A stretch of 31,111 nucleotides of DNA. Source: Actinomycetota bacterium. Its GTDB lineage: Bacteria > Actinomycetota > Acidimicrobiia > Acidimicrobiales > Poriferisodaliceae. Shown here one piece after another: positions 1-8,093 of the stretch; position 1 is the stretch's first letter, and each line of letters starts with the position of its first letter. The position numbers and the translations under genes are program-made. The DNA lies in contig PCCJ01000115.1 in NCBI GenBank assembly GCA_002731665.1, positions 1 through 31,111 on the forward strand. Direction: 5' to 3'. A model generated the notes under the pieces. The model saw nothing but the letters and a program-made list of their open reading frames with translations. It searched no databases and was not told where the DNA came from.

Positions 1-2
1 AG

Positions 3-395
3 ATGTCTAAGAGTTATTTTATAATGATATCCACGGACCCAGAAATTGACCCACGCAAATGTGTGGTAGGCATTGCCTGCGCAGCTCAAGCAGTTCAAGA
101 TGGTCACTTGGTCAACGTTTTCTTCGCTTCGCATGCGGTCCGATTACTTCAGACTGACTACATAACGAACATTGACGGAAAAGTTGGTGAAGCTGCTGGT
201 ACTGCTGTTGAACTCTTGAAGACTTTAGTGACAGGCGCTCAAGCTGTTCATTGTTCTGGCGGTAGTCAGAGAGTCGTAGGCGTGAGTCCAGAGAATGCGG
301 AAGAAATTCTCGTAGGCGGTTACGAACTGAATTGGGCCGGACCGGCAGCGGTTGTATCTCTTAGCGGCCACGCTGACGTAGTTTTGACATTCTGA
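3..395 (+). CDS. DsrE/DsrF-like small protein
   Basis: This 130-residue protein looks like a DsrE/DsrF-like fold member, a family of small cytoplasmic proteins that often carry sulfur on a cysteine or act as regulators of unknown partner. The pattern seen is a hydrophobic beta strand at the N-terminus (residues 4-10), a helix rich in Ala around 22-32, a second strand (VNVFFA, 37-42), and a strand ending in a Cys (AVHCSGG, 81-87). Cys20, Cys26 and Cys84 are present; Cys84 sits about where the sulfur-carrying Cys falls in DsrE proteins, but I cannot align it with certainty. No dsrF/dsrH partner follows; the next gene is on the opposite strand. The ATG is at base 3, so its ribosome binding site and any upstream partner lie outside the window. 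The family assignment comes from overall pattern and is moderate. Confidence 0.65.
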   Translation: MSKSYFIMISTDPEIDPRKCVVGIACAAQAVQDGHLVNVFFASHAVRLLQTDYITNIDGKVGEAAGTAVELLKTLVTGAQAVHCSGGSQRVVGVSPENAEEILVGGYELNWAGPAAVVSLSGHADVVLTF

Positions 396-520
396 TCCGA
401 ACGGCGTGTACTAACAAAGCCATGAAACGTCAGATTTATGAAGATTCTCACGTTTAGTGAAAAGAAAGTATCTCATTTCAATGAGGTTTCTTGTTTCGTA
501 GCGTTGCAAAACCACAACTC

Positions 521-1285
521 CTAAGAGGATGGTAAATATGTTTGCGCGTCCGCAGCGTACTGTCGATTATAAGTCGGGCTGATAGTTACGTCATTAATGC
601 ATACATGATTTGGTAGTTGCGCTAGAAAACGGATCAGTTCTCCGCAGTCCTCGGGCTGCACCATCTTGGCTCGGTCCTCAGCAGATACAGGAATTGGCCG
701 ATTATCCAGAATAGGTGTCGCAACTTCACCTGGGCATACGGCACAAGCTCTCACTCCGAATATGCCTGCCTCCATGTTAATGCTTTCATTCATAGCATTC
801 ATGGCGTGTTTGGCAGCGGTATACGCCGGCCCGGTCAAAATATGGACGTGCTTGCCTGCCCACGAGGAGATGTTTACTATAAGACCTTCACCCTGCGATT
901 TCATAGTTGGCAGGACAGCTTTGCAGCAATAGAAAGCGCCGTCCAAATCAATGCGTACTACCTGATCCCAATCTTCAACACTCACATTATGCCAGTTGCG
1001 CTCTTTCACATTAATGCCCGCTGAAGCCACTAAAACGTCGATGCGGCCGTGAGTTTCAATAATTCGCGCAGCTACTTTGGCCACAGCGTCTTTGTCGGCG
1101 ACATCAAGTAACTCGACGCTAGCTTTACCTAAGCAACGTTGGGCTACCTCTTCGAGTTTTTCTCGACGGCGACCAGAGAGAACCACGTGCATCCCAGCTT
1201 CAGCAAGCGCAACTGCTGAGCCTTCGCCTATCCCGGTTCCAGCACCCGTGATCCAGGCGACTTTGTTATTTAAATCTCGAAGCAT
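521..1285 (-). CDS. SDR family NAD(P)-dependent oxidoreductase
   Basis: A classical short-chain dehydrogenase/reductase of 254 residues, the usual length for the family. The Rossmann cofactor motif TGAGTGIG is at residues 13-20, ASAG (the NNAG equivalent) at 87-90, the catalytic Ser at 140/141 (ISSWAG), and the Tyr-Lys pair in YTAAK at 155-159. A PGEVATP segment follows, as in SDRs that act on alcohols or ketones. The residue after the second strand region (SGRRRE, 37-42) is basic, which would favour NADP(H); this is inference. The substrate cannot be told. The start is well fixed: GGAGG lies 4 bases upstream of the ATG (bases 1290-1294). The gene stands alone, convergent with the DsrE-like gene and upstream of nothing on its own strand within 200 bases. 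Confidence 0.93.
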   Translation of the reverse strand: MLRDLNNKVAWITGAGTGIGEGSAVALAEAGMHVVLSGRRREKLEEVAQRCLGKASVELLDVADKDAVAKVAARIIETHGRIDVLVASAGINVKERNWHNVSVEDWDQVVRIDLDGAFYCCKAVLPTMKSQGEGLIVNISSWAGKHVHILTGPAYTAAKHAMNAMNESINMEAGIFGVRACAVCPGEVATPILDNRPIPVSAEDRAKMVQPEDCGELIRFLAQLPNHVCINDVTISPTYNRQYAADAQTYLPSS

Positions 1286-1490
1286 GTTTCCTCCATGTCT
1301 GTGAACACTGCGAATAATTAGACGACGGTAGCATGACTAATTCTGTGGAATGTGAGAATAGTGGAGTCAGGCCGATTGCTTGCTGATGAGTTCAGTCAAT
1401 TAACCTCTGAGAGCTCATCGCTGACTGTTGCGACAGTTGAAATAAATGAAAGCTGGTGCAGGGACTTAGTCAGCAAACTCGAGACATACT

Positions 1491-1913
1491 TTATTCGGGT
1501 GGCTTATAAGTATTTGGCCGAGTAGCTGCTTCAACAGCAGCTTGAGCCGCCGCCGCCTCAGCAGCTTCAGCAGCAGCCTGGGCGCTTGCCTCTGAACGGC
1601 TCGACCACAGTTTGCCTGTAGCAGCCCATGCTTGAGCAGATGAAGCCCAAGCACCAGAAGTTGACCAGGCAACCGCTGCATCTGCGTAGGCGGCATTTCG
1701 GTAGTCATCGGCAGTTGAGCGGTATCTGATTGCAGCTTCACTTCCAGGATCAGCTTGTTCAGCAGCCCGAAAAGCAGCTGCGGCAGCCCGATAGGCGGCA
1801 CTTGGGTCAGCAGCTTCCGCGTCGACTATCCATGTAAGAGTCGCATCAGTCCATGCTTTAGCCGCAGCGATCCATGCAACAACGGCGGCATCTCCAGACA
1901 CAAAACTCCTCAT
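1491..1913 (-). CDS. Ala-rich protein with heptad-spaced aromatics
   Basis: A 140-residue protein of no family I recognise. It is very rich in Ala, has no signal peptide or clear membrane segment, and is predicted helical. Aromatic residues fall seven apart in short runs: Trp14/21/28, Tyr41/Phe48, Tyr64/Tyr71, Tyr76/Trp83, and Trp89/96/103. The Ala-Glu-Gln tail (about 108-130) is uninterrupted helix-like sequence before a Pro-rich end. This suggests a helical bundle or coiled-coil repeat. The ATG at 1913 has no Shine-Dalgarno sequence, but AGGAG inside the frame stands 4 bases before a GTG at 1901, so the true protein may start there, at residue 5. The gene is flanked by about 200 bases on each side and has no operon partner. 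Low complexity makes homology hard to judge; coding status is likely but not certain. Confidence 0.6.
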   Translation of the reverse strand: MRSFVSGDAAVVAWIAAAKAWTDATLTWIVDAEAADPSAAYRAAAAAFRAAEQADPGSEAAIRYRSTADDYRNAAYADAAVAWSTSGAWASSAQAWAATGKLWSSRSEASAQAAAEAAEAAAAQAAVEAATRPNTYKPPE

Positions 1914-2094
1914 TGAACTTTGACGGGGTTACAGAAGAAGACTACAAGAAGTTACCAATTCTGAAACAGCAGACTGAGCCGTATCCCGAATCGAATTGAG
2001 CTGTAATTGGTTAAGCTCCAAAGCGCTACTATCGCAAGTGAATGCTGAGTCCCGACACGCCGCAAAACAATGTGGCTAAATGACGCGAAATAGC

Positions 2095-2100
2095 GAGGAA
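2095..2100 (+). promoter_or_regulatory. Ribosome binding site deciding a GTG start
   Basis: GAGGAA lies 5 bases before the GTG at 2106. It is the only good Shine-Dalgarno match near the VOC gene and supports this GTG over the in-frame ATG ten codons in. Confidence 0.6.
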
Positions 2101-2105
2101 AGCCA

Positions 2106-2612
2106 GTGGCAGGATTAGAAGATGCTGAAGGAATGGACCGAAGCAACGAATGGGAAAGGCTTCGAGAAGCTCACCTCGTGGCAAAGGAACTAAGGCCGAC
2201 CTCATCAGCTAACGGCGTACACCACTTAGCGCTGTTGTGTTCCGATGTTGCACAAACCATCACTTTTTATCAAGAGGTGCTCGAGTTTCCCCTTACTGAA
2301 CTCTTTGAGAATCGCGACTACAAGGGCTCAACACATTTTTTCTTTGATATAGGCAATGGTAATGCATTGGCTTTCTTCGATTTTCCCGGTTTAGATTTAG
2401 GTCCGTACCAAGAGGTCTTGGGATCGATGCATCACCTCGCTATTTCGGTAGCACCTGATACGCACGCATACCTCAAATCAAAACTTAAAGCAGCTGGTGT
2501 CAATATTGTTTTCGAACACGGAAATTCATTCTATTTCAATGGTCCTGATGGTGAACGCCTCGAACTTCTTGCTGAGCCGTTAGGTCAAATGAATGGGCGA
2601 GCGGTGCTCTGA
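2106..2612 (+). CDS. VOC (glyoxalase/dioxygenase fold) protein
   Basis: A 168-residue vicinal oxygen chelate protein with two beta-alpha-beta-beta-beta modules. Metal-ligand candidates are His40 in GVHHLAL, His110 in GSMHHLAI and Glu153 in ERLELL, which sits in the usual final strand after the NGPDGE turn. These are the sites used by glyoxalase I, extradiol dioxygenases and related enzymes. The substrate is unknown. The N-terminal 30 residues, before the first VOC strand, are a charged extension. The GTG start is supported by GAGGAA 5 bases upstream. The gene diverges from the Ala-rich gene and is convergent with the CoA-transferase gene that follows. Confidence 0.88.
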   Translation: MAGLEDAEGMDRSNEWERLREAHLVAKELRPTSSANGVHHLALLCSDVAQTITFYQEVLEFPLTELFENRDYKGSTHFFFDIGNGNALAFFDFPGLDLGPYQEVLGSMHHLAISVAPDTHAYLKSKLKAAGVNIVFEHGNSFYFNGPDGERLELLAEPLGQMNGRAVL

Positions 2613-2693
2613 CCAACACCGAGCTAATGCCGCGTATCCAGAAAAGCTCCTGTTGACTCGGACTGAAGTTGAAGTAATGACGTTAAGGAATCT

Positions 2694-3881
2694 TTAGGCA
2701 ATGGTGCCAGCCTGTCGTAAAGCTGCAATTTCTTCGGGTAAGTAACCGAGCTCCGCTAGGACTACGTCCGTGTGCTCTCCCATTATTGGTGCCCCCTCAT
2801 GCAAAAGTTCAGGAGTTTCCTTCATTCTCCATGCTGGTCGCGCTGACCGAATACGCCCAACAGGAAACACGTCATGTTCTGGTACTGACTCGCGCTCTTT
2901 GACCTGCGGGTGATCATGTATCTCGTTACGAGGTATGACTGGCCCTACAGGCACATCATGCTCACCAAAAGCATTAAGAGTTTCTTCGGTGGTCCACTTA
3001 GATATGTGTTCGGCCAGTAAGTCTTGAAATTCGTCCAAGTTAGATGCACCTAAAACTTGGAATCGAGGATCTTCAGCTAACTCGGGGCGGTTAATAGCCG
3101 CACAAATGCCTGCCATTGGACCCATAAGTGGCATCACCACGACAGCCCCGTCAATGGTCGAATAGACACGGTAATACTCGCCAGGATAAATTCCGGGGCC
3201 GTCTACATCTCCGACAATGCTGTGCTGCATCATTGCATCTGGCCACATGTAAGCGAGGTTTGCTTCATGCATACTCACTTCAACTTCTTGACCTCGCCGG
3301 TCAGGGTGCCGCTCTCGAGCGAACAATGCTGCAAGAATCGCTTCAACTAGTGCGTGCGACGTGATTTTATCAGCAGGAAAATGATGGCTCAGATCAGATG
3401 CACCGCTAGCGCGATCACGTTGCACATCAACTATTCCCGTGACTGCTTGAATTACGTAGTCATACACAGGCTCCTCAGACATGGGTCCAACAGTCCCATA
3501 GCCGTTAATCGAAGCATATATGAGCGCTGGATTACGCTGAAGACATTGTGAGGGGTCCAAGCCAATACCAGATGCTTTACCTGGTCGCATGTTCTGAATT
3601 AACACGTCCGCCTGATCAGCGAGTTGTTGTAAAATTAGCTGTCCTTCTGGCTGGCGTCCGTTTACCGAGATAGCTCGCTTACCGCGATTAGTATTGTAAA
3701 AATATGCTGTCATTCCGTTACGAGCGTCGCCGGTGCCACGGGTAAAGTCAGGCACGTTCGGTGGTTCGACTTTAATAACTTCTGCTCCCAAATCGGCCAA
3801 CAGCATGGCTGCCAAGGGTCCCGACAAGACGCTTGAAACGTCAAGCACGCGGATACCCTTTAGAGCTGGGTGTTTAGTCAT
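2694..3881 (-). CDS. CaiB/BaiF family CoA-transferase (class III)
   Basis: A 395-residue class III CoA-transferase, normal length for the family, which moves CoA between carboxylic acids in the cytoplasm. The N-terminus LKGIRVLDVSSVLSGPLAAMLLADLGAEVIKVEPP is the typical opening (residues 7-41, quoted here only by its key turns: RVLD, SGPLAA, GAEVIKVE). The catalytic Asp that forms the acyl-aspartate intermediate is Asp141, in EPVYDYVIQA. A GQEVEVSMHEA segment near residue 200 and PVGPV near 315 also fit. The acid substrate cannot be read from the sequence; carnitine, bile-acid, formyl- or succinyl-type roles all occur. There is no clear Shine-Dalgarno before the ATG. It diverges from the desaturase at 4095, with about 210 bases between them that must hold both promoters. 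Confidence 0.93.
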   Translation of the reverse strand: MTKHPALKGIRVLDVSSVLSGPLAAMLLADLGAEVIKVEPPNVPDFTRGTGDARNGMTAYFYNTNRGKRAISVNGRQPEGQLILQQLADQADVLIQNMRPGKASGIGLDPSQCLQRNPALIYASINGYGTVGPMSEEPVYDYVIQAVTGIVDVQRDRASGASDLSHHFPADKITSHALVEAILAALFARERHPDRRGQEVEVSMHEANLAYMWPDAMMQHSIVGDVDGPGIYPGEYYRVYSTIDGAVVVMPLMGPMAGICAAINRPELAEDPRFQVLGASNLDEFQDLLAEHISKWTTEETLNAFGEHDVPVGPVIPRNEIHDHPQVKERESVPEHDVFPVGRIRSARPAWRMKETPELLHEGAPIMGEHTDVVLAELGYLPEEIAALRQAGTIA

Positions 3882-4094
3882 GAGATAGTCGTACTGTTGG
3901 CCCGAGCAACGGCAGCGGTGGTGGCGTTTTGAAGTGTTCGTGCTAACAGACTCATGGCAAGACTATAGCCGCAAGTAAATTGGCAGAAAGGCTCAATGAA
4001 GCTTGGCCTCTCAGGTAATTTGGCGGCCCTGTCAAGCAGCACAAATTTGATACGAAATGGTGTCTGTGGAAAAGACCTACGATAAATTAAGCCA

Positions 4095-5078
4095 ATGGCA
4101 ATAGTGTTGGAACACGATGAAGTCGTCCGCACCATGACTGGCGGAATGGCCTCAGGCCACCCAACATTCGAGGGGAGCGAGAGGCTCCTCCCCAACGGCC
4201 GGCCTACTGGCGCTTTTAGAGATGAGCTAAGAAAAATTCCTGATCTAGCTAATGCCATGACTTGTTTGATATCGGTGGTTCTTCCGATTGTCTTAGTGGC
4301 TTTGGCGGTCTCTGTAGACCACTGGCTGGGAATTTTGTTAGCAATACCGGTAATGGGCATCGTGCAGAACCGTATGTTTATTTTGCATCACGAAGGGGCG
4401 CATAGGCTCCTGTTCAGCAATCGAAAAATTAATGATTTTATTGGGCTTAACGTGTTTGGCGCGCTGTCATTTGGCGGGGGTGGTCATGCTTACCGTCGTG
4501 GGCATAGCAACCACCATCGAGATGAATTTGGCCCGAAGGAACCAGACTTCTTGTTGTACGCTCTTTTTCCTGTTACGGGAGCTTCATTCCGCAGGAAACT
4601 ACGTAGAGACTTCCTAGGGGTGTCAGCGTATCGACAATTGAAACCTCGTGTGGTTGGCGTTTTGAACCGGCGGTATGCGCTCAACAGCATCCGTTTCTAC
4701 GTTGGACAAATAACAATCTTTTCGATGTTTTTTTTATCTGGGCAGCCTGCACTGTATTTACTGTTATGGGTTCTGCCTTACATGACTTTCTACCAAGTTA
4801 TAAATCGGTTACGTGCTATTGCCGAACATGGCGGAATGACCCGTTCTGAAGATAAAAGACGAACTTCTCATCACGTGAGGCAGAGTATGCTCGCGAGAAT
4901 ATTCTTGGTACCGCTTCGAGTAGGGCATCACCTGGCGCACCATGTAGATAGTGGAGTTCCATTTAGGAATCTCCCAAAGTTAACTAAAGCACTGGAAGAA
5001 GATGGATATGTCTATGAAGATTTGCTTTGGCGAAGCTATCCAACATTGTGGCGTGCATTAGCTAAATCAGCTAGTTAA
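4095..5078 (+). CDS. Membrane fatty acid desaturase
   Basis: A 327-residue integral membrane desaturase of the di-iron, eight-histidine type. The three histidine boxes are clear: HEGAH at 99-103, HSNHH at 137-141, and HHLAHH at 278-283, with an extra His at 245 (IAEHGG), as in acyl-lipid and related desaturases. Hydrophobic segments lie at about 52-74, 76-95, 202-235. It should introduce double bonds or hydroxyls in lipids or carotenoid-like chains; the exact substrate is not shown. The N-terminal 45 residues are soluble and variable. The ATG has no obvious ribosome binding site. The gene stands alone between two minus-strand genes, both of acyl-CoA metabolism, but nothing shows that they act together. 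Confidence 0.92.
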   Translation: MAIVLEHDEVVRTMTGGMASGHPTFEGSERLLPNGRPTGAFRDELRKIPDLANAMTCLISVVLPIVLVALAVSVDHWLGILLAIPVMGIVQNRMFILHHEGAHRLLFSNRKINDFIGLNVFGALSFGGGGHAYRRGHSNHHRDEFGPKEPDFLLYALFPVTGASFRRKLRRDFLGVSAYRQLKPRVVGVLNRRYALNSIRFYVGQITIFSMFFLSGQPALYLLLWVLPYMTFYQVINRLRAIAEHGGMTRSEDKRRTSHHVRQSMLARIFLVPLRVGHHLAHHVDSGVPFRNLPKLTKALEEDGYVYEDLLWRSYPTLWRALAKSAS

Positions 5079-5209
5079 TTCCAGGTTTTGACTAGAGAAC
5101 TCAGAACGAATGAGATTTGCTGAATTGAACTGAAGATACCGGCTAGACAATTAATCAGAATACAAATTCATCTTTGATTCTGGCCGAGTCCCATATTGTC
5201 AAACTCGTC

Positions 5210-6457
5210 TCAGGACCTTTTCGTTTCGTTCCAAGGACCGATATCAGCTCGTGGCTCTTTAGGAAGTCCGAGAACTCGCTCACCCACAATATTTCTTTGA
5301 ATTTCGTTACTCCCGGAATAGATAGAACCAGGTCGAGCTCCAATAAAATTAGTGACCCACGCTTGCGACGAATACGGCGAGCCGATGTCATCAACTCCCA
5401 CGCCCGTGGCGGAATCGCGACCGGAAGGAGCTGTAGCGTCCATGCCTACAACGTCCATCGCTAACTCAGTGAATCGTTGGTGGTGCTCAGACCAAAGAAG
5501 TTTATTTAAAGAAGATTCTGGACCTTGGCTGTAACCCTGAAGCGAACGAGCGACTGTCTGTAGTCCCATAAATCGCATTATCTGGGTAGTTGTGTATGCG
5601 GCAGCAAAACGTTGACGCATGACTGGATTCGAAATCTTGCCGTTCTGCTTCGCCGCACCGACCAATCGAGTCCACTCATCACCGTAGCGAATACCGTTCG
5701 TGGTTGAGTCATCTCCTCTTTCGTAGGCGAGAAGCGTATTCGCTACCGCCCAACCATTATGAACTCCTCCCAAAACATTTTCCTTTGAGGTTCGCGCATC
5801 GCTGAAAAACACCTCGTTGAAGTCATGATGGCCAGAAGCATTTACTATGGGGCGAACTTCGACACCGGGTTGATCGATAGGGCACAGAACAAAAGAAATC
5901 CCAGCGTGCTTAACCGCTGTTGGGTCAGTGCGGCAAAGAACAAAAATCCAATTGGCGTTGTGCCCTTGAGAAGTCCATATTTTTTGTCCATTTATCACCC
6001 ATTCGTCGCCATCTAGGTCAGCCCGTGTGGCTAGAGACGCCAGATCTGATCCGGAGTTCGGTTCGCTGTAGCCCTGGCACCACACATCAGTTCCATCTAA
6101 AATTCTTGGAAGGTAATGTTGTTTCTGTTCTTCGGTGCCCCACTCGATAATAGTGTGCCCGATCATTCCGATAGAAAAAGGGTCATTATCGCTACCACTT
6201 GGAACGCCAACGGCAGCGAGTTCTTCTGCAAGGATGGTGCGCTCCAACTGGCTTAGCCCAGCGCCGCCGTATGCAGGAGCCCAAGCGACAGCTAGCAGCT
6301 GATTATCAGCGAGAATTTTGCGCCAGTCTTGAACAAAAGTTGCTCGTTGTTCCTTGGTGAAGTTCCCCATTCCATTCCAGTCCGTCGGAAGATTTCCAGA
6401 AAGAAACGTCTTCACTTTTGCTCTAAATTTGGCTGCTTCAGGGCTATAGTCTTCCAT
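5210..6457 (-). CDS. Acyl-CoA dehydrogenase
   Basis: A 415-residue flavoprotein of the acyl-CoA dehydrogenase family, which oxidises acyl-CoA to enoyl-CoA and passes electrons to ETF. The FAD/substrate motif WCQGYSEPNSGSDLASL is at residues 126-142, followed by the WVINGQKIWTS strand at 153-163. The C-terminal domain has PGSIYSGSNEIQRN and GERVLGLP near the end. The Trp after QKI and the long insert near 250 resemble the subgroup that acts on steroid side chains, branched or bulky acyl-CoAs (FadE-like), but a single-gene homodimer is also possible. GGAG lies 5 bases before the ATG. The hydantoinase gene lies 164 bases upstream on the same strand, so co-transcription is possible but not implied by function. 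Confidence 0.94.
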   Translation of the reverse strand: MEDYSPEAAKFRAKVKTFLSGNLPTDWNGMGNFTKEQRATFVQDWRKILADNQLLAVAWAPAYGGAGLSQLERTILAEELAAVGVPSGSDNDPFSIGMIGHTIIEWGTEEQKQHYLPRILDGTDVWCQGYSEPNSGSDLASLATRADLDGDEWVINGQKIWTSQGHNANWIFVLCRTDPTAVKHAGISFVLCPIDQPGVEVRPIVNASGHHDFNEVFFSDARTSKENVLGGVHNGWAVANTLLAYERGDDSTTNGIRYGDEWTRLVGAAKQNGKISNPVMRQRFAAAYTTTQIMRFMGLQTVARSLQGYSQGPESSLNKLLWSEHHQRFTELAMDVVGMDATAPSGRDSATGVGVDDIGSPYSSQAWVTNFIGARPGSIYSGSNEIQRNIVGERVLGLPKEPRADIGPWNETKRS

Positions 6458-6621
6458 TGCTTCTCCAGTCGAGGGCGCTTCAGAGATAGCTTTAATTCTA
6501 GCTGGAAGTTAATAGGTCTAAAAGTCATCTTATGCAGAGCAATATTGGAAACGGCTCGAATATCCTGCAGCTGAACCTGAGAGATAGCGTTCTGATGTTT
6601 TGGTCATGGCGAGTGCGCGTT

Positions 6622-7995
6622 TTATGGCCTTGTAAACGATTGCCTCGGCACTGCAAGGCCACGTCCTGGAGAAGCTAATATTTCTGATCCTGCAGCTACG
6701 ATTTCCCCGCGACTAATTGTAAAACTTGGCCAGCCTTTGATTTCCCATCCGTCATACGGCGAGTAACCTGCGGCGGAGTGCATGGTAGCCCCTTCGATGA
6801 CTCGAGAATCATGAGGATCCCAAACTACTAAATCAGCGTCGGATCCAGGAGCAATGCAGCCTTTCTGAGGATACATGCCGAAAAGTTTTGCCGGGTTAGA
6901 GCTGGTTATTTCAACAAATCTCGCCAAAGATATTTTCCCGCTGGCAACGCCTAAATCCCACAGCATTGGCATCATCGTTTCTAACTCAGCCATTCCTTGT
7001 CGAAGGTCAGCGGCGCCCAAAGTCGGATCAAGCTTTTGTTCCAAGGTCCACGGAGCATGATCAGTCGCTACGGTACTGATTGTTCCATCGGAGATACCTG
7101 CCCAAAGAGCATCACGATCGGAGTCTTCGCGTAATGGCGGAGCGCCTGCATACTTAGCTCCATCGGTCTCATCGAAACGTGATCGCTCAAGATGTAAATA
7201 AATTGGCCGAGTCTCTACATATAAAGGTAGCCCTCGGGCTCGCCCTCGCCGGCAAGCCTCGAGCGCTTCTTGGCTTGATAAATGCACGATGTACGTAGCA
7301 GCACCAGAAACCTCACAAAAACCTACTGCGCGTTCAGTGGCAATACGCTCTGCAACTACCGGACGGGTCTCTGGGTAATGGTGATGCGCTGTTAAGTTCG
7401 CCTCTTTAAGCAGCTCCCCACAGCATCCCATCAAGGCAGCATCTTCGCAGTGCAATAGGACCACTGAACCCGCAGCAGCACATGCGCGCATTGCTCGCAG
7501 GAAACCCTCGACATCGCGATCGAATCGTTTGAAAGAAAGAAACATTTTGACGCTTGGGTGACCTGAAGCAGCCAACTGAGAAATCTGTTCAATGCCTTCA
7601 GCATCAGGGTCTAGTAGCACTGGGTGTTGAAAAAAATCAACCATTGAATTGGCTGCTGCGTCTCTCATGTCGCGCTCTAGACCTTCTGCCATTTGCTCAC
7701 CCTTGCGAGGAAATGACATGTTCCCGACAGTAGTAACCCCGCCAGCTAACGCAGCCCGGCTTCCGATCTCAAAATCATCGGTCCAGCTGTTGACCCCAGG
7801 TCCTGTTCGCGGCGGAGAGAGATGGACATGAGGATCAACCCCTCCGGGAAGCACAAATTTTCCGGTTGCATCAATTTCTTGGGTGCCGGTCATAACACCA
7901 CCTATTTGAGAAATTTTACCGTCAGCAATTCCAACATTGGTTGCTGTGGCCTCTCCAGCCAGGACAACTAAGCCATTTCGTATAACTAAGTCCAT
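6622..7995 (-). CDS. Dihydropyrimidinase / hydantoinase-type amidohydrolase
   Basis: A 457-residue cyclic amidohydrolase of the dihydropyrimidinase, hydantoinase and allantoinase group. All six canonical di-metal ligands are present: His56 and His58 (DPHVHL), the carbamylated Lys150 (SVKMFLSF), His182 (LLHCED), His238 (TYIVHLSS) and Asp312 (ATDHAPW). The N-terminal small beta domain (DLVIRNGLVV) and the C-terminal DADLVVWDP strand are intact. It should open a ring such as dihydrouracil or a 5-substituted hydantoin to a carbamoyl acid. The frame stays open further upstream to 8094, but the family N-terminus begins at the ATG at 7995, with AGGA 11 bases before it. It diverges from the amidase gene, an arrangement that suggests a shared regulatory region at 7996-8093 and perhaps consecutive steps. 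No N-carbamoyl amino acid hydrolase is seen nearby. Confidence 0.9.
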   Translation of the reverse strand: MDLVIRNGLVVLAGEATATNVGIADGKISQIGGVMTGTQEIDATGKFVLPGGVDPHVHLSPPRTGPGVNSWTDDFEIGSRAALAGGVTTVGNMSFPRKGEQMAEGLERDMRDAAANSMVDFFQHPVLLDPDAEGIEQISQLAASGHPSVKMFLSFKRFDRDVEGFLRAMRACAAAGSVVLLHCEDAALMGCCGELLKEANLTAHHHYPETRPVVAERIATERAVGFCEVSGAATYIVHLSSQEALEACRRGRARGLPLYVETRPIYLHLERSRFDETDGAKYAGAPPLREDSDRDALWAGISDGTISTVATDHAPWTLEQKLDPTLGAADLRQGMAELETMMPMLWDLGVASGKISLARFVEITSSNPAKLFGMYPQKGCIAPGSDADLVVWDPHDSRVIEGATMHSAAGYSPYDGWEIKGWPSFTISRGEIVAAGSEILASPGRGLAVPRQSFTRP

Positions 7996-8083
7996 GCTTT
8001 GACCGGTCCTTCTAAAATGGTGACAGCGTTTACTGCTAAGTCGAACATTACTTAACATCGTCGGAGTAAGTGAGTAATAATGA

Positions 8084-8088
8084 GAAGG
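8084..8088 (+). promoter_or_regulatory. Ribosome binding site choosing the amidase start
   Basis: GAAGG stands 5 bases before the ATG at 8094. The alternative GTG at 8070 has GGAG only 3 bases away, which is too close for good initiation. Confidence 0.6.
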
Positions 8089-8093
8089 TGACA

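Noticed and set aside
1466..1801. A second minus-strand frame, Leu/Gln-rich, in the Ala-rich gene
   Set aside because: It is the phase-shifted reading of GCN-rich codons, has no ribosome binding site and lacks the regular heptad pattern.
3878..4360. 160-codon open frame opposite the desaturase N-terminus
   Set aside because: It covers the desaturase coding sequence on the wrong strand, has no family-like features, and the desaturase has its own histidine boxes.
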